Assembly (NCBI RefSeq): GCF_025995235.1
Contig: NZ_BAPT01000057.1
Span: 1 to 64,000, forward strand
Length of the DNA stretch: 64,000 nt
Direction of reading: 5' to 3'
Source of the DNA: Ameyamaea chiangmaiensis
GTDB taxonomy: Bacteria > Pseudomonadota > Alphaproteobacteria > Acetobacterales > Acetobacteraceae
Shown one piece after another: positions 37,798 to 45,588 of the stretch. Positions within the stretch are counted from its first letter, which is position 1; each line of letters starts with the position of its first letter. Under the pieces are notes generated by a model. The model was not told the origin of the DNA. It made no database searches and was given only the letters and a program-made list of their open reading frames with translations. The position numbers were made by a program, and so were the translations under genes.

Positions 37798-38418
37798 TCA
37801 GCCGGCCTCGACCAGATTGACCTGCCGCTGCAACCCCAGCAGCGCGCCGATCCACTTGTCGTATTCCAGTGCCATCAAGCGCAGCGTGGCCCGGCGGAAC
37901 GGATGCCGCAGCGCAGGCGGCCTGACCCGGCATGGTATCAGTGCCACGCCGGGGACGCTGCGCCCGATCTCCAGCAGCGCGCGGCGCATGTGATAGCCAG
38001 CGGTCACGATAATCAGGCGTCGCGGGTTGAAGCTGCGGACCCAGTCGCGCGTCTCCACCGCGTTGCCGACGGTCGAGACGGCCTTGTGGCCAAGCGTGAG
38101 GTGCCCGTTGATGCCGCCCGCCGCCAGCGCGGGCGTCTGGTCGGCGAGTTCGCTGGCGGTTGCGTGGCTGCCAACCCCGGTGATCAGAATACGGGGCGCG
38201 CGTCCGGCCTCGACCAGCCGGGCGGCTGCCTCGATGCGCCCCTGGCCGCCCGTCAGCACGACAATGCCGTCGACCTGTGGCAGTCGCTCCTCCGCCGTGG
38301 GGCGCAGCGCGTCGAGCGTGAACCACACGAATCCCGCCAGCCATACGCTGATCGACGCCGCACCCAGTACGACGAAGAGGCGCAGCAGACGCCGCCACGG
38401 GCCACCACCACGGCTCAC
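37798..38418 (-). CDS. YdcF/DUF218 family membrane protein
   Basis: 206-aa protein with one N-terminal membrane helix (LRLFVVLGAASISVWLAGFVWF), then a DUF218 fold: VDGIVVLTGGQGRIEAA, ILITGVGSH, ETRDWV and LIIVTAGYHMRRA. Family members are linked to envelope or glycan metabolism, but the reaction is not established. GTG 38418 overlaps the ftsX stop (GTGA); an ATG at 38496 would give a 26-residue extension inside ftsX. It is the third gene of an ftsE-ftsX-ydcF unit. Confidence 0.88.
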   Translation of the reverse strand: MSRGGGPWRRLLRLFVVLGAASISVWLAGFVWFTLDALRPTAEERLPQVDGIVVLTGGQGRIEAAARLVEAGRAPRILITGVGSHATASELADQTPALAAGGINGHLTLGHKAVSTVGNAVETRDWVRSFNPRRLIIVTAGYHMRRALLEIGRSVPGVALIPCRVRPPALRHPFRRATLRLMALEYDKWIGALLGLQRQVNLVEAG

Positions 38419-39359
38419 GGCAGGCGTCGCAGCCACGATCGCACCGTAAACTGCGCCGTGCCCCACCCGATGACGGCAGCCCCGGGCGGCAGACACGCAA
38501 GCGCCAGCAGCAAAGCGCGCGGCAGATCAAGAACCGGCGTCAGCCACGGGGCGTGGCTCCACCCCGGGTCGATGGCCGTCACCGGGGCGGCGACGAACGG
38601 CGCGGCCAGATGCGCCAGTATGCCCAGCAGCGGGAGTGCCGCCGCAGCCCCGATCGTGCCGCCGATCAGCGACAGCACGCCGGTCCGACGGGCAAAGCGG
38701 CTGGCGATGTAGCTGTCCGTGGCGCCGAGGCCATGAATGATGTCGATGGTGCGCCGCCGTGCATGCAGACCCGCCCGCGTGACGATCATCAGCACGAGGG
38801 TCACGATCGCCGCCACTACGACGATGGCCAGCGCGGCGCACGCCTGAAGACTGTCGGCCAGCGCGCCAAGCCGTTCGCTCCAGACCGTGTTGCGCTCGAT
38901 CAGGGTCCCGGGGGCCTGCGTTTCCAGTGTGCGGGTGACGGCGTCGGGGATCGTACCACCCGATGCCAGTGTGGCCTCGATCACGGCGGGAAGGGGCAGG
39001 GCGAAATGGGCATCCCCGCCGAGCCAGGGGCGCAGCAACTGGTCGAGTTCTGTCGTGTCCAGCATGTGGATGCGCGCGAAGGCCGGCTGGTGGGTCAGGG
39101 CCTCCTGCACCGCGGCCGCACGGGTTTTCGGGGCAGGGGTGTTGGCAGCGGGCGCGTCGGGATCAGGCACCTGGACGGTCACCATAGCGGACTCGCCGCC
39201 GGCCCAGCGTTCGGCCAGGGTGCGCGCGGCGACCCCGGCGCCCAGAGCCAGGGCGGCCAGAAAGCCCATGGCGGCGACCAGCGCCGGAAGCGAGCGTTCG
39301 GGCAATGCGCGGCGCAGGGCAAGCCCGTCGGCGCGGCGGCGAGAGAACAGGCCCATCAC
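38415..39359 (-). CDS. ftsX: FtsX-like cell division permease
   Basis: 314-aa permease partner of FtsE: one N-terminal membrane helix (about 28-48), an extracellular domain (about 50-165) and three C-terminal helices. The FtsX core segment RRRTIDIIHGLGATDSYIA is present. FtsEX transmits ATP hydrolysis across the membrane to activate peptidoglycan hydrolases at the septum. It lies 18 nt after ftsE. Confidence 0.9.
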   Translation of the reverse strand: MMGLFSRRRADGLALRRALPERSLPALVAAMGFLAALALGAGVAARTLAERWAGGESAMVTVQVPDPDAPAANTPAPKTRAAAVQEALTHQPAFARIHMLDTTELDQLLRPWLGGDAHFALPLPAVIEATLASGGTIPDAVTRTLETQAPGTLIERNTVWSERLGALADSLQACAALAIVVVAAIVTLVLMIVTRAGLHARRRTIDIIHGLGATDSYIASRFARRTGVLSLIGGTIGAAAALPLLGILAHLAAPFVAAPVTAIDPGWSHAPWLTPVLDLPRALLLALACLPPGAAVIGWGTAQFTVRSWLRRLP

Positions 39360-39377
39360 GCGTCTCCCGTTCGCAGG

Positions 39378-40046
39378 TCAGCCGTCATGGACAAGGCGCC
39401 CGCCATCAAGCCACAGGGCGCGCCCCGGATAACGCTGCACCAGGGATTCGTTGTGGGTAGCCACGACGACGGTCGTGCCCATCGCATTGAGTTCGTTGAA
39501 CAGTTCCATCAGCCTTCGTCCCTGGTCCTCCTGCAACGCATTTGTCGGTTCGTCGGCAAGCAGAAGTTCGGGCTGATGGATGACCGCCCGGGCGACGGCG
39601 ACACGTTGTTGCTCTCCCCCGGACAGGCGCGCGGGAGCATCGCGTTCACGGCCCGCGAGCCCCACCCAGCCAAGCATCGCGGCGACGGCATCGGCAATTT
39701 CGTCTTCAGGTCGATCCTGCAGGCGCAACGGCAGCGCCACGTTGTCGCCCACCGAGAGATCGGGAAGCAGCGCGAAGTCCTGGTGCACCACGCCGATGCG
39801 GCGTCGCAGCCGGGTCAGGGCAGGGCGCCGGGCCCGCGTCGTGAGAACACCGAGCAGCGTCATCTCGCCCTCGCTGGCCCGCGCGGACAGTCCCAGCAGC
39901 CGAAGCAGTGTCGACTTTCCCGCCCCGGACGGCCCGAGCAGCCAGCGGAACCCGCCTTGCGGCACATCGAACGAGATCGCGTGCAACGCCGTTGCGGCGC
40001 GCGGTCCACGATCGTGCCGAAAGCTGATGTCACGCAGGGAGATCAT
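39378..40046 (-). CDS. ftsE: FtsE-like cell division ATP-binding protein
   Basis: 222-aa ABC ATPase with Walker A GPSGAGKST, Q-loop VHQDFALLPDLSV, signature LSGGEQQRVAVARA, Walker B LLLADEP and switch His in ATHNE. FtsE normally continues DEPTGNLD after Walker B; here it reads DEPTNALQ, so the D-loop Asp is replaced by Gln. It heads the ftsE-ftsX-ydcF operon and diverges from a zinc-ribbon protein gene. Confidence 0.92.
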   Translation of the reverse strand: MISLRDISFRHDRGPRAATALHAISFDVPQGGFRWLLGPSGAGKSTLLRLLGLSARASEGEMTLLGVLTTRARRPALTRLRRRIGVVHQDFALLPDLSVGDNVALPLRLQDRPEDEIADAVAAMLGWVGLAGRERDAPARLSGGEQQRVAVARAVIHQPELLLADEPTNALQEDQGRRLMELFNELNAMGTTVVVATHNESLVQRYPGRALWLDGGRLVHDG

Positions 40047-40198
40047 GCAAAGGCGATCCTGAAGACATGTCGAGGGCGGGCCTGATGGTGGCGCACGGTC
40101 ATAATCGAGTGCCCGTTAACATTTCGTAGACTGTTCGTGCCGACAATCAAGCCCTGTGATTCGGCGTGCGCGCCCCTCAGCAGGAGCTTTAAAACCAG

Positions 40199-40672
40199 AT
40201 GCTTATCACCTGTCCTTCGTGCCACGCGACCTACGATGTGCCGGTCGCTCTCCTGAAGGCGGGACGAACCGTTCAGTGCGCCGACTGCGGCGCGTCCTGG
40301 GAGGTCGCGCCGGAGGCAGGCACCTCCGGCGCCGACGCTGCGTCGGGGGATGGCGGCCAGGACGTCGTGCCCCGGCAGGCGCACTCTCGCCTGACGCCAG
40401 ACGGCTCAGCGGTGGCGCTCAGCGGCGCCGTGGCGGCGGAGGGACTGGAATCGACGGTCGCGTCCGCTTCGCGCATCCGCACGGCGGTCGCCTCGTCGTC
40501 GCCTGCCGTCAGCGGTACGTGGCTGCAAGACCGCCGTGTGTGGAGCGCCGGCTGGGTGCTGACCGTGGCGGGACTGGGTGCGACGGCAGCGACGCTGTGG
40601 GTGTGCCACGCGGGTGTGGATGCCTTGTGGCTGCGCTATGTCGGAACCCTGCGAGGATTGGTGATGCGGTAG
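40199..40672 (+). CDS. MJ0042-type zinc-ribbon membrane protein
   Basis: 157-aa protein: an N-terminal zinc ribbon with two CxxC pairs (CPSCHATYDVP and CADCGASWEV), a disordered Ala/Ser linker, and one membrane helix near the C-terminus (VLTVAGLGATAATLWVC). Function unknown; such zinc-ribbon proteins commonly sit beside ftsE in alphaproteobacteria. AGGAG lies upstream of ATG 40199. Confidence 0.88.
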   Translation: MLITCPSCHATYDVPVALLKAGRTVQCADCGASWEVAPEAGTSGADAASGDGGQDVVPRQAHSRLTPDGSAVALSGAVAAEGLESTVASASRIRTAVASSSPAVSGTWLQDRRVWSAGWVLTVAGLGATAATLWVCHAGVDALWLRYVGTLRGLVMR

Positions 40673-40700
40673 ATCCCGGCGGGTCGCGCCGGGGCATCCC

Positions 40701-41111
40701 TTACAGTTCGCGCGCGGCGAGTGCGGCGATGGTCGAACCGGCGGCGGCCACGGCCATCAGGGCGAAGCCGTCGAAAATCAGGCCGGACGCGGTCAGCACA
40801 TGGCTGCCGACGACGATCTGCGCCGGAATGGCGTCCGACACATGCGCGATGATGTCGTGGGTCTGCGGATCGGCCGAACTGGTCGAGCGTGTGACCGCTT
40901 CCATGGCCTTCGGCAGGATCGCCCAGCCGACACCCAGGATCAGCACGAACGGCGCCAGTAGTTCCGCCACCTGCTGCACGAAATAAAAGACGAAATGCGC
41001 CACCAGCCACAGGCCCAGACGCAGGGCGCGGGCCAGATCGAACGGGCGTTCGTCGCGGATTTCGATGGGCAACATGCGTCGTGGCGCATGGGGAGGAGGC
41101 GAAGTTTCCAT
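40701..41111 (-). CDS. Hypothetical membrane protein
   Basis: 136-aa protein with a proline-rich, then charged N-terminus (about 1-30) and two or three hydrophobic helices: LWLVAHFVFYFVQQVAELLAP, a following segment and a C-terminal Ala-rich one. I do not recognise the family. ATG 41111 has GGAGAG upstream; a GTG at 41132 would add 7 residues. It converges on the zinc-ribbon gene (28-nt gap) and diverges from the chemosensory operon across about 260 nt. Confidence 0.7.
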   Translation of the reverse strand: METSPPPHAPRRMLPIEIRDERPFDLARALRLGLWLVAHFVFYFVQQVAELLAPFVLILGVGWAILPKAMEAVTRSTSSADPQTHDIIAHVSDAIPAQIVVGSHVLTASGLIFDGFALMAVAAAGSTIAALAAREL

Positions 41112-41373
41112 GGACGAGACACTCTCCGGCACGGCAGGGATGGCGCGGACAAGGCCGCGTGGGGCGCACCACCGGTAGCGGCGGACGCGGCCAAAAGCAA
41201 TCTCCAGCCCCGATCGTCACCCGCGCGCCGGACCGGGCACAGGCAGGGATCGCATGTGCGCACGGAGCGCACCATGTCCGGTGGTGGACTGTGAGCGCGA
41301 GCGGGACTGTGTTACGGCAATCCGGCGCGCGGCCCGCAGGCGGCACGCGTACAGCAGGGGGGCCTGGCATCCT

Positions 41374-41922
41374 GTGCAGGGACCGTTCGTTATCTTCAGG
41401 CTGGGTCACGGAACCGGGGAGGCTGTCTCGTCCGACCAGACCCATGACTTCGCGCTCGCGACCGCGGTGGTGCGCGAATGCGTCGCCCTGCCGCTGATGC
41501 GCCGACCGCCCGATCTGCCGCCGGCGATTGCCGGACTGTTCGCGCTTGGCCACGAGACGATCACGGTCGTTGATCCGGCGCCCCTTCTGGGATGCGATAC
41601 CGGCCCGGCACAGACGGCCGAGGCGTTGTATCGTGCCGTCATCCTGCTGCACGGACACCCGCCGGTGGGTCTTCTGGTCACGCGGGTTGTGGATGTACTC
41701 AGGGTTCCGGGCGCGCTGATCCGGCCGCCTGAAGACGCGGCCGCGGGCTGGGTGCGCGGGCGTTTCGACCATGACGGGCGGACCGTCACGCTGTTCGATC
41801 CGGGGGATCTGCTCGACGCGCAGGCGCTGGAGCAGGCGGCGGCGCGGGACCGGGTGGCGGCGGAACAGGCCGCGCTCTGGGGCCGGTCCGACGATCGCGC
41901 CGAGGAGGCGCCGCGTGGATAG
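41374..41922 (+). CDS. CheW-like protein, first gene of Che3-like operon
   Basis: Scaffold-type CheW domain linking receptor and kinase. From FVIFRLGHGT through FALGHETITVVDPAPLLG the strand pattern fits CheW, and the tail is an extra charged helix of about 45 residues. The frame is open from an ATG at 41254, but the domain begins right after a GTG at 41374, preceded by a G-rich stretch, so I prefer 182 aa. The stop overlaps the cheR start. It corresponds in order to the first CheW of Wsp/Che3 clusters. Confidence 0.82.
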   Translation: MQGPFVIFRLGHGTGEAVSSDQTHDFALATAVVRECVALPLMRRPPDLPPAIAGLFALGHETITVVDPAPLLGCDTGPAQTAEALYRAVILLHGHPPVGLLVTRVVDVLRVPGALIRPPEDAAAGWVRGRFDHDGRTVTLFDPGDLLDAQALEQAAARDRVAAEQAALWGRSDDRAEEAPRG

Positions 41923-43285
41923 GGGGCTGCGTTCACTCGTCGATGTCGTGATCGCCCAGACGGGGCTGCACTACTATGATGACAAGCCGGAGATGCTGGC
42001 GCGGCTGATGGAGACACGTATCCATGCGTGCGGCTGCGACACCGCCGAGGCGTATGGGCGTCTGCTGGACCATGACGCGCAGGGTGCGGAGTGGCGGGCC
42101 CTCGAATCGCTGATCACGATCCGCGAGACGTTCTTCTTTCGCGACGCGGCCCAGTTCGAGGCGCTGGAGCATGTCATTCTGCCCCGCCTCCTGCGCGAGC
42201 GCGCGGCGGCGCGGACGCTGCGGATCTGGAGTGCGGGGTGTTCCAACGGGGCCGAGCCCTATTCTCTGGCGATCCTTGTCCGTCGGCTGCTCGACAGCGG
42301 TCTTGTCGCCGACGCGGCGCGGTGGACGGTGGACATTCTGGGCACCGACCTCAGCCAGTTTGCCCTCAGTGAGGCCCGTGGCCATGTCTTTCGTCCCTGG
42401 AGTCTGCGGGGCCTGACGCGTGAACAGATCTCCCGCTGGTTCGAACGCGTTCCGGGCGAGCAATTGTGGCGCCTGCGGGACCGTTTCGCCGACATGGTGC
42501 GCTTCGAGCATGGTAATCTGCTCGACGTGATCCACCCGTGCCCGAAAGGGCCGACCTTCGATCTCATTCTGTGCCGCAACGTGCTGATCTATTTCACGCC
42601 GGCACGCGTCGCCGACATCGTCGAGGGCTTGGCATCACGTCTGGCGCCATCGGGCTGGCTGATGCTGGGACATGCCGAGGCGGGCGTGGCGGCCGATCGC
42701 CTGGCCGTGGAACGGTTCGCGGGTGCGCAGGCGTACCGGCTCGGCCCCGTCGTTGCGTGCGCCGGTCCCCGTGCCGTGCGAGCGGCCATCGTGCCGCCCG
42801 TCGCGCCGGCCGTTGAGGGCGAGGACGTGCCGCGCGCGCGATCGTCGGCCCGGGAGCCTGCCGCCGCCGAGGTCGCCAGCGCGCGGGCGACGCATATTCT
42901 GGCGTCGGCCAGCGCGGGGGCCGAGGCCCTGGGCACTGCCCGCCGGGCCTGCGAGGAGATGGTGCGCTCCCACCCGATGGTCGCGGTGTCGCACTATACC
43001 GATGCGCTGCTCTGCATGGCTGCCGGGGAGGCGCAGGCCGCCATCGCCGCGCTGCGTCGCGTCATCTATCTGGAGCGTACGCATGTGATGGCTCATTACC
43101 ATCTGGCGCAGCTGTTGGGCGCAGGGGACGCAGCCGGCGCGGAGCGGGCCCGGGCCCGGGCGGCCGAGCTCGCGTCCGCTGTCGCTGCCGACACGATTCT
43201 GGAGGGCGGCGACGGCCTGACGGCGGCGGGCCTTCTGGTGCTGCTGGGGGTGCCGGTGCGCGGGGCGGACGGAGGCACCGCCTGA
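41915..43285 (+). CDS. cheR: CheR-type methyltransferase with C-terminal TPR region
   Basis: Methylates glutamates of the chemoreceptor using S-adenosylmethionine. The 456-aa protein has the N-terminal helical CheR domain with ITIRETFFFRD, SAM motif WSAGCSNGAEPYSLA and LILCRNVLIYF. After an Ala/Arg-rich linker, a tetratricopeptide-like region follows (about 340-430), as in WspC and FrzF. GTG 41915 follows GAGGAGG at 41902-41908, and its message overlaps the upstream cheW stop; a longer frame from 41771 lies over cheW and is rejected. Confidence 0.93.
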   Translation: MDRGLRSLVDVVIAQTGLHYYDDKPEMLARLMETRIHACGCDTAEAYGRLLDHDAQGAEWRALESLITIRETFFFRDAAQFEALEHVILPRLLRERAAARTLRIWSAGCSNGAEPYSLAILVRRLLDSGLVADAARWTVDILGTDLSQFALSEARGHVFRPWSLRGLTREQISRWFERVPGEQLWRLRDRFADMVRFEHGNLLDVIHPCPKGPTFDLILCRNVLIYFTPARVADIVEGLASRLAPSGWLMLGHAEAGVAADRLAVERFAGAQAYRLGPVVACAGPRAVRAAIVPPVAPAVEGEDVPRARSSAREPAAAEVASARATHILASASAGAEALGTARRACEEMVRSHPMVAVSHYTDALLCMAAGEAQAAIAALRRVIYLERTHVMAHYHLAQLLGAGDAAGAERARARAAELASAVAADTILEGGDGLTAAGLLVLLGVPVRGADGGTA

Positions 43286-43349
43286 TGGGCAGGAGGGCCA
43301 CGCGCGGGGCGGTGCCCCGGTCTGATCGCCGCGGGAGGCACGCGCCGTC

Positions 43350-43895
43350 ATGGACATGAACGCGCTGTTCGACCGTTTTGCCGACCGCATTATGCGCGAG
43401 AGGACAGCATTGCTTGCCGCGCGGGACGCGGCATCGTCGACCACCGGCAGCGCGGAGCTGATGACCGTCGTCATGTTCGACAACGAGGCGCTGCTCCTGC
43501 CGGCGCGTCATGTCCTGCGCCTCAGCGCGCCGCACTGGACCTCCATGCCCGTGCGGCAGGGCCTGCGCGGTGATATCGTGCGTGGTATGCACGGCTATCT
43601 CTCGGAGTTGTATACGGTGCTGGACCCGGCACCGCTGCTTGGCCTTCCGGGTCTGGCCGAACCGCGTGTGCAGATCCTTCTGCGGCCCGATCCGGCCTGG
43701 AAAGGCGCCCGGGTCGCCCTTCTGGCCAGCCGTGTGGCCGATATCGTGGCTGTCGACGCCGCACCCGGGCCAGGGGGCACGGTGCGGCTGCCGGACGGGC
43801 GTATCATGCGGCTGATCGCGCCGGACGTTCTTTTGCCCCGGGTCTTCGGACCCGCCGTTTCACCTGTTTCAGACACGCGGGACACCCAGTCATGA
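43350..43895 (+). CDS. CheW-like adaptor protein, second in operon
   Basis: 181-aa CheW with about 35 extra N-terminal residues, then the CheW barrel (LMTVVMFDNEALLLPA to PDVLLPRVF). Two CheW-like proteins flanking a CheR is the arrangement of Wsp (WspB, WspD) and Che3 systems. GGGAGG lies before ATG 43350. It overlaps the chemoreceptor start by four bases (ATGA). Confidence 0.85.
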   Translation: MDMNALFDRFADRIMRERTALLAARDAASSTTGSAELMTVVMFDNEALLLPARHVLRLSAPHWTSMPVRQGLRGDIVRGMHGYLSELYTVLDPAPLLGLPGLAEPRVQILLRPDPAWKGARVALLASRVADIVAVDAAPGPGGTVRLPDGRIMRLIAPDVLLPRVFGPAVSPVSDTRDTQS

Positions 43896-45577
43896 CCATC
43901 GCCAATCGCCTGCTGTTCGGTTTCATGGTCGGCGTGCTGCTGATGGTGTCGATCGGCGTCTACGCACTGGGCCAGATACGCGCCGTCCGTGACGAGCTGT
44001 CGCAGATCGTCAGTCAGGATTTTGACGTCTATCATCAGCTTGACCATATCCGCGCGACCGAAGGCGCGCTCGCACAGTCGCGCCTGCAGATCCTGGCCCG
44101 CTACTGGAGCCATGCCTATGCGGGGAACGCGGCGGGTCTGGAGAGTGCCGTCGCGCAGTGGAACGAGCACGCGCGTACGACCGAGCAGGGGCTTCGGCAG
44201 GCGCAGTCGAACGCGGCGAACACGGAAGACGTGACCACGGCCGACCAGCGCCGCGCCATGTTCCGCAACATCGCCGGCACGCTGGGCCAGACCTTCGACA
44301 GTTTCGAGCAGACGGCTCTCCTGTCGCGGCAGATGTTCGCCGCCATGACGGCCGGGCGGGACGATGTGGTGCGCGAGCGGGCCGAGGAACTCGACCATGC
44401 CGAAATCCGCACCGACGCGCTGATTTCCGAGGTCACGGCGTCCCTGGCCGAGGCTGTGCAGGCCGGGCGCCTGAACGCCGCGCGTATGTATGATTTCTCC
44501 AGCCATTCGTTGTTCGTGGGCCTGATCGTCGCGGTTCTGGTCGCGCTGGCCGTGACGTTCTGGACCCGCCGGTCGATCATTGCGCCGCTGGCGCTGATCA
44601 TGCAGGTGATGGAGCGGGCCGGCCAGGGCGACCTGTCGCAGCGCGTGACGCTGGGGCGTTCGTCGGTGACGATCCGCGACGAGGTCAGTCGGCTGTCCGA
44701 GGGGCTGAACCGGATGATCGAGGGCCTGAGCGAGATCGCGCGCCAGAGCCGTGGCGTCACTCGCGATCTGGACGCCGCGATCGCCGAAATCCGCGCCTCG
44801 GCCCAGCAGCAGGCCGCCAGTGTCGAGGAGCAGTTCGCTGCCGTTCAGGAAACTGCCGCGACCGTCGATGAGATTACCCATTCCGGGGCGCAGGTCAGCC
44901 GACGGGCGCGCGAGTTGATCGATGCGGCGCAGATTTCGGTGAACATGTCCGTCCAGGGGCTTGAGGCCGTGGCCGAAAGCGCCCGGGTGATGAGCGGCAT
45001 TCATTCCGGCGGCGAGGCGGTGGCCAAGAACATTGTCGACCTGTCCGAACGTACCGAGGCGATCGGCGAGATCATTACGACGGTGAACGACCTGTCCGAG
45101 CGTTCGCACCTGCTGGCGCTCAATGCTGCGATCGAGGCGGCGGCTGCCGGCGAGAACGGGCGCTCGTTTGCCGTCGTCGCGGCGGAGATGAAGATCCTGG
45201 CCGACCAGTCGCGCGCCGCGACGCGCAACGTGCGCGTCATTCTGGGCGACATCCAGCGCGGCATCAACACGTCGGTGATGCTGACCGAGGAGTCGGTCAA
45301 GCGCGTGGCGCAGGGACGCACGCAGACCGATCTGGCCACGCACACGATCGAGCGTCTGGCGAGCGGGATCGAGGACAGCGTGCACGCCTTCCAGCAGATC
45401 GTGGCCTCGACAAACCAGCAGCAGATCGGGATCGAGCAGGTGATGGCGGCCCTGCAGAGCATTCGCGAGGCCAGCCAGCAGACGGCGACCGGCACGCGCA
45501 ACCTCGACGGCTCGGCGAGCAATCTGGGCAGTCTGTCACGGCAGCTTCTGGCGCTGTCCGACCGCTATCGCACCTGA
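43892..45577 (+). CDS. Methyl-accepting chemotaxis protein
   Basis: 561-aa transmembrane receptor: helix 1 at about 8-26, a helical periplasmic sensor of about 180 residues, helix 2 at about 207-225, HAMP (226-282), then a coiled-coil signalling domain with hairpin tip ERSHLLALNAAIEAAAAGE (403-421). Candidate methylation region around EEQFAAVQETA (312-322). There is no C-terminal pentapeptide tether for CheR or CheB. The signal sensed is unknown; four-helix-bundle-like sensing is suggested by the helical content. Confidence 0.93.
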   Translation: MTIANRLLFGFMVGVLLMVSIGVYALGQIRAVRDELSQIVSQDFDVYHQLDHIRATEGALAQSRLQILARYWSHAYAGNAAGLESAVAQWNEHARTTEQGLRQAQSNAANTEDVTTADQRRAMFRNIAGTLGQTFDSFEQTALLSRQMFAAMTAGRDDVVRERAEELDHAEIRTDALISEVTASLAEAVQAGRLNAARMYDFSSHSLFVGLIVAVLVALAVTFWTRRSIIAPLALIMQVMERAGQGDLSQRVTLGRSSVTIRDEVSRLSEGLNRMIEGLSEIARQSRGVTRDLDAAIAEIRASAQQQAASVEEQFAAVQETAATVDEITHSGAQVSRRARELIDAAQISVNMSVQGLEAVAESARVMSGIHSGGEAVAKNIVDLSERTEAIGEIITTVNDLSERSHLLALNAAIEAAAAGENGRSFAVVAAEMKILADQSRAATRNVRVILGDIQRGINTSVMLTEESVKRVAQGRTQTDLATHTIERLASGIEDSVHAFQQIVASTNQQQIGIEQVMAALQSIREASQQTATGTRNLDGSASNLGSLSRQLLALSDRYRT

Positions 45578-45588
45578 CACGACCGGTC

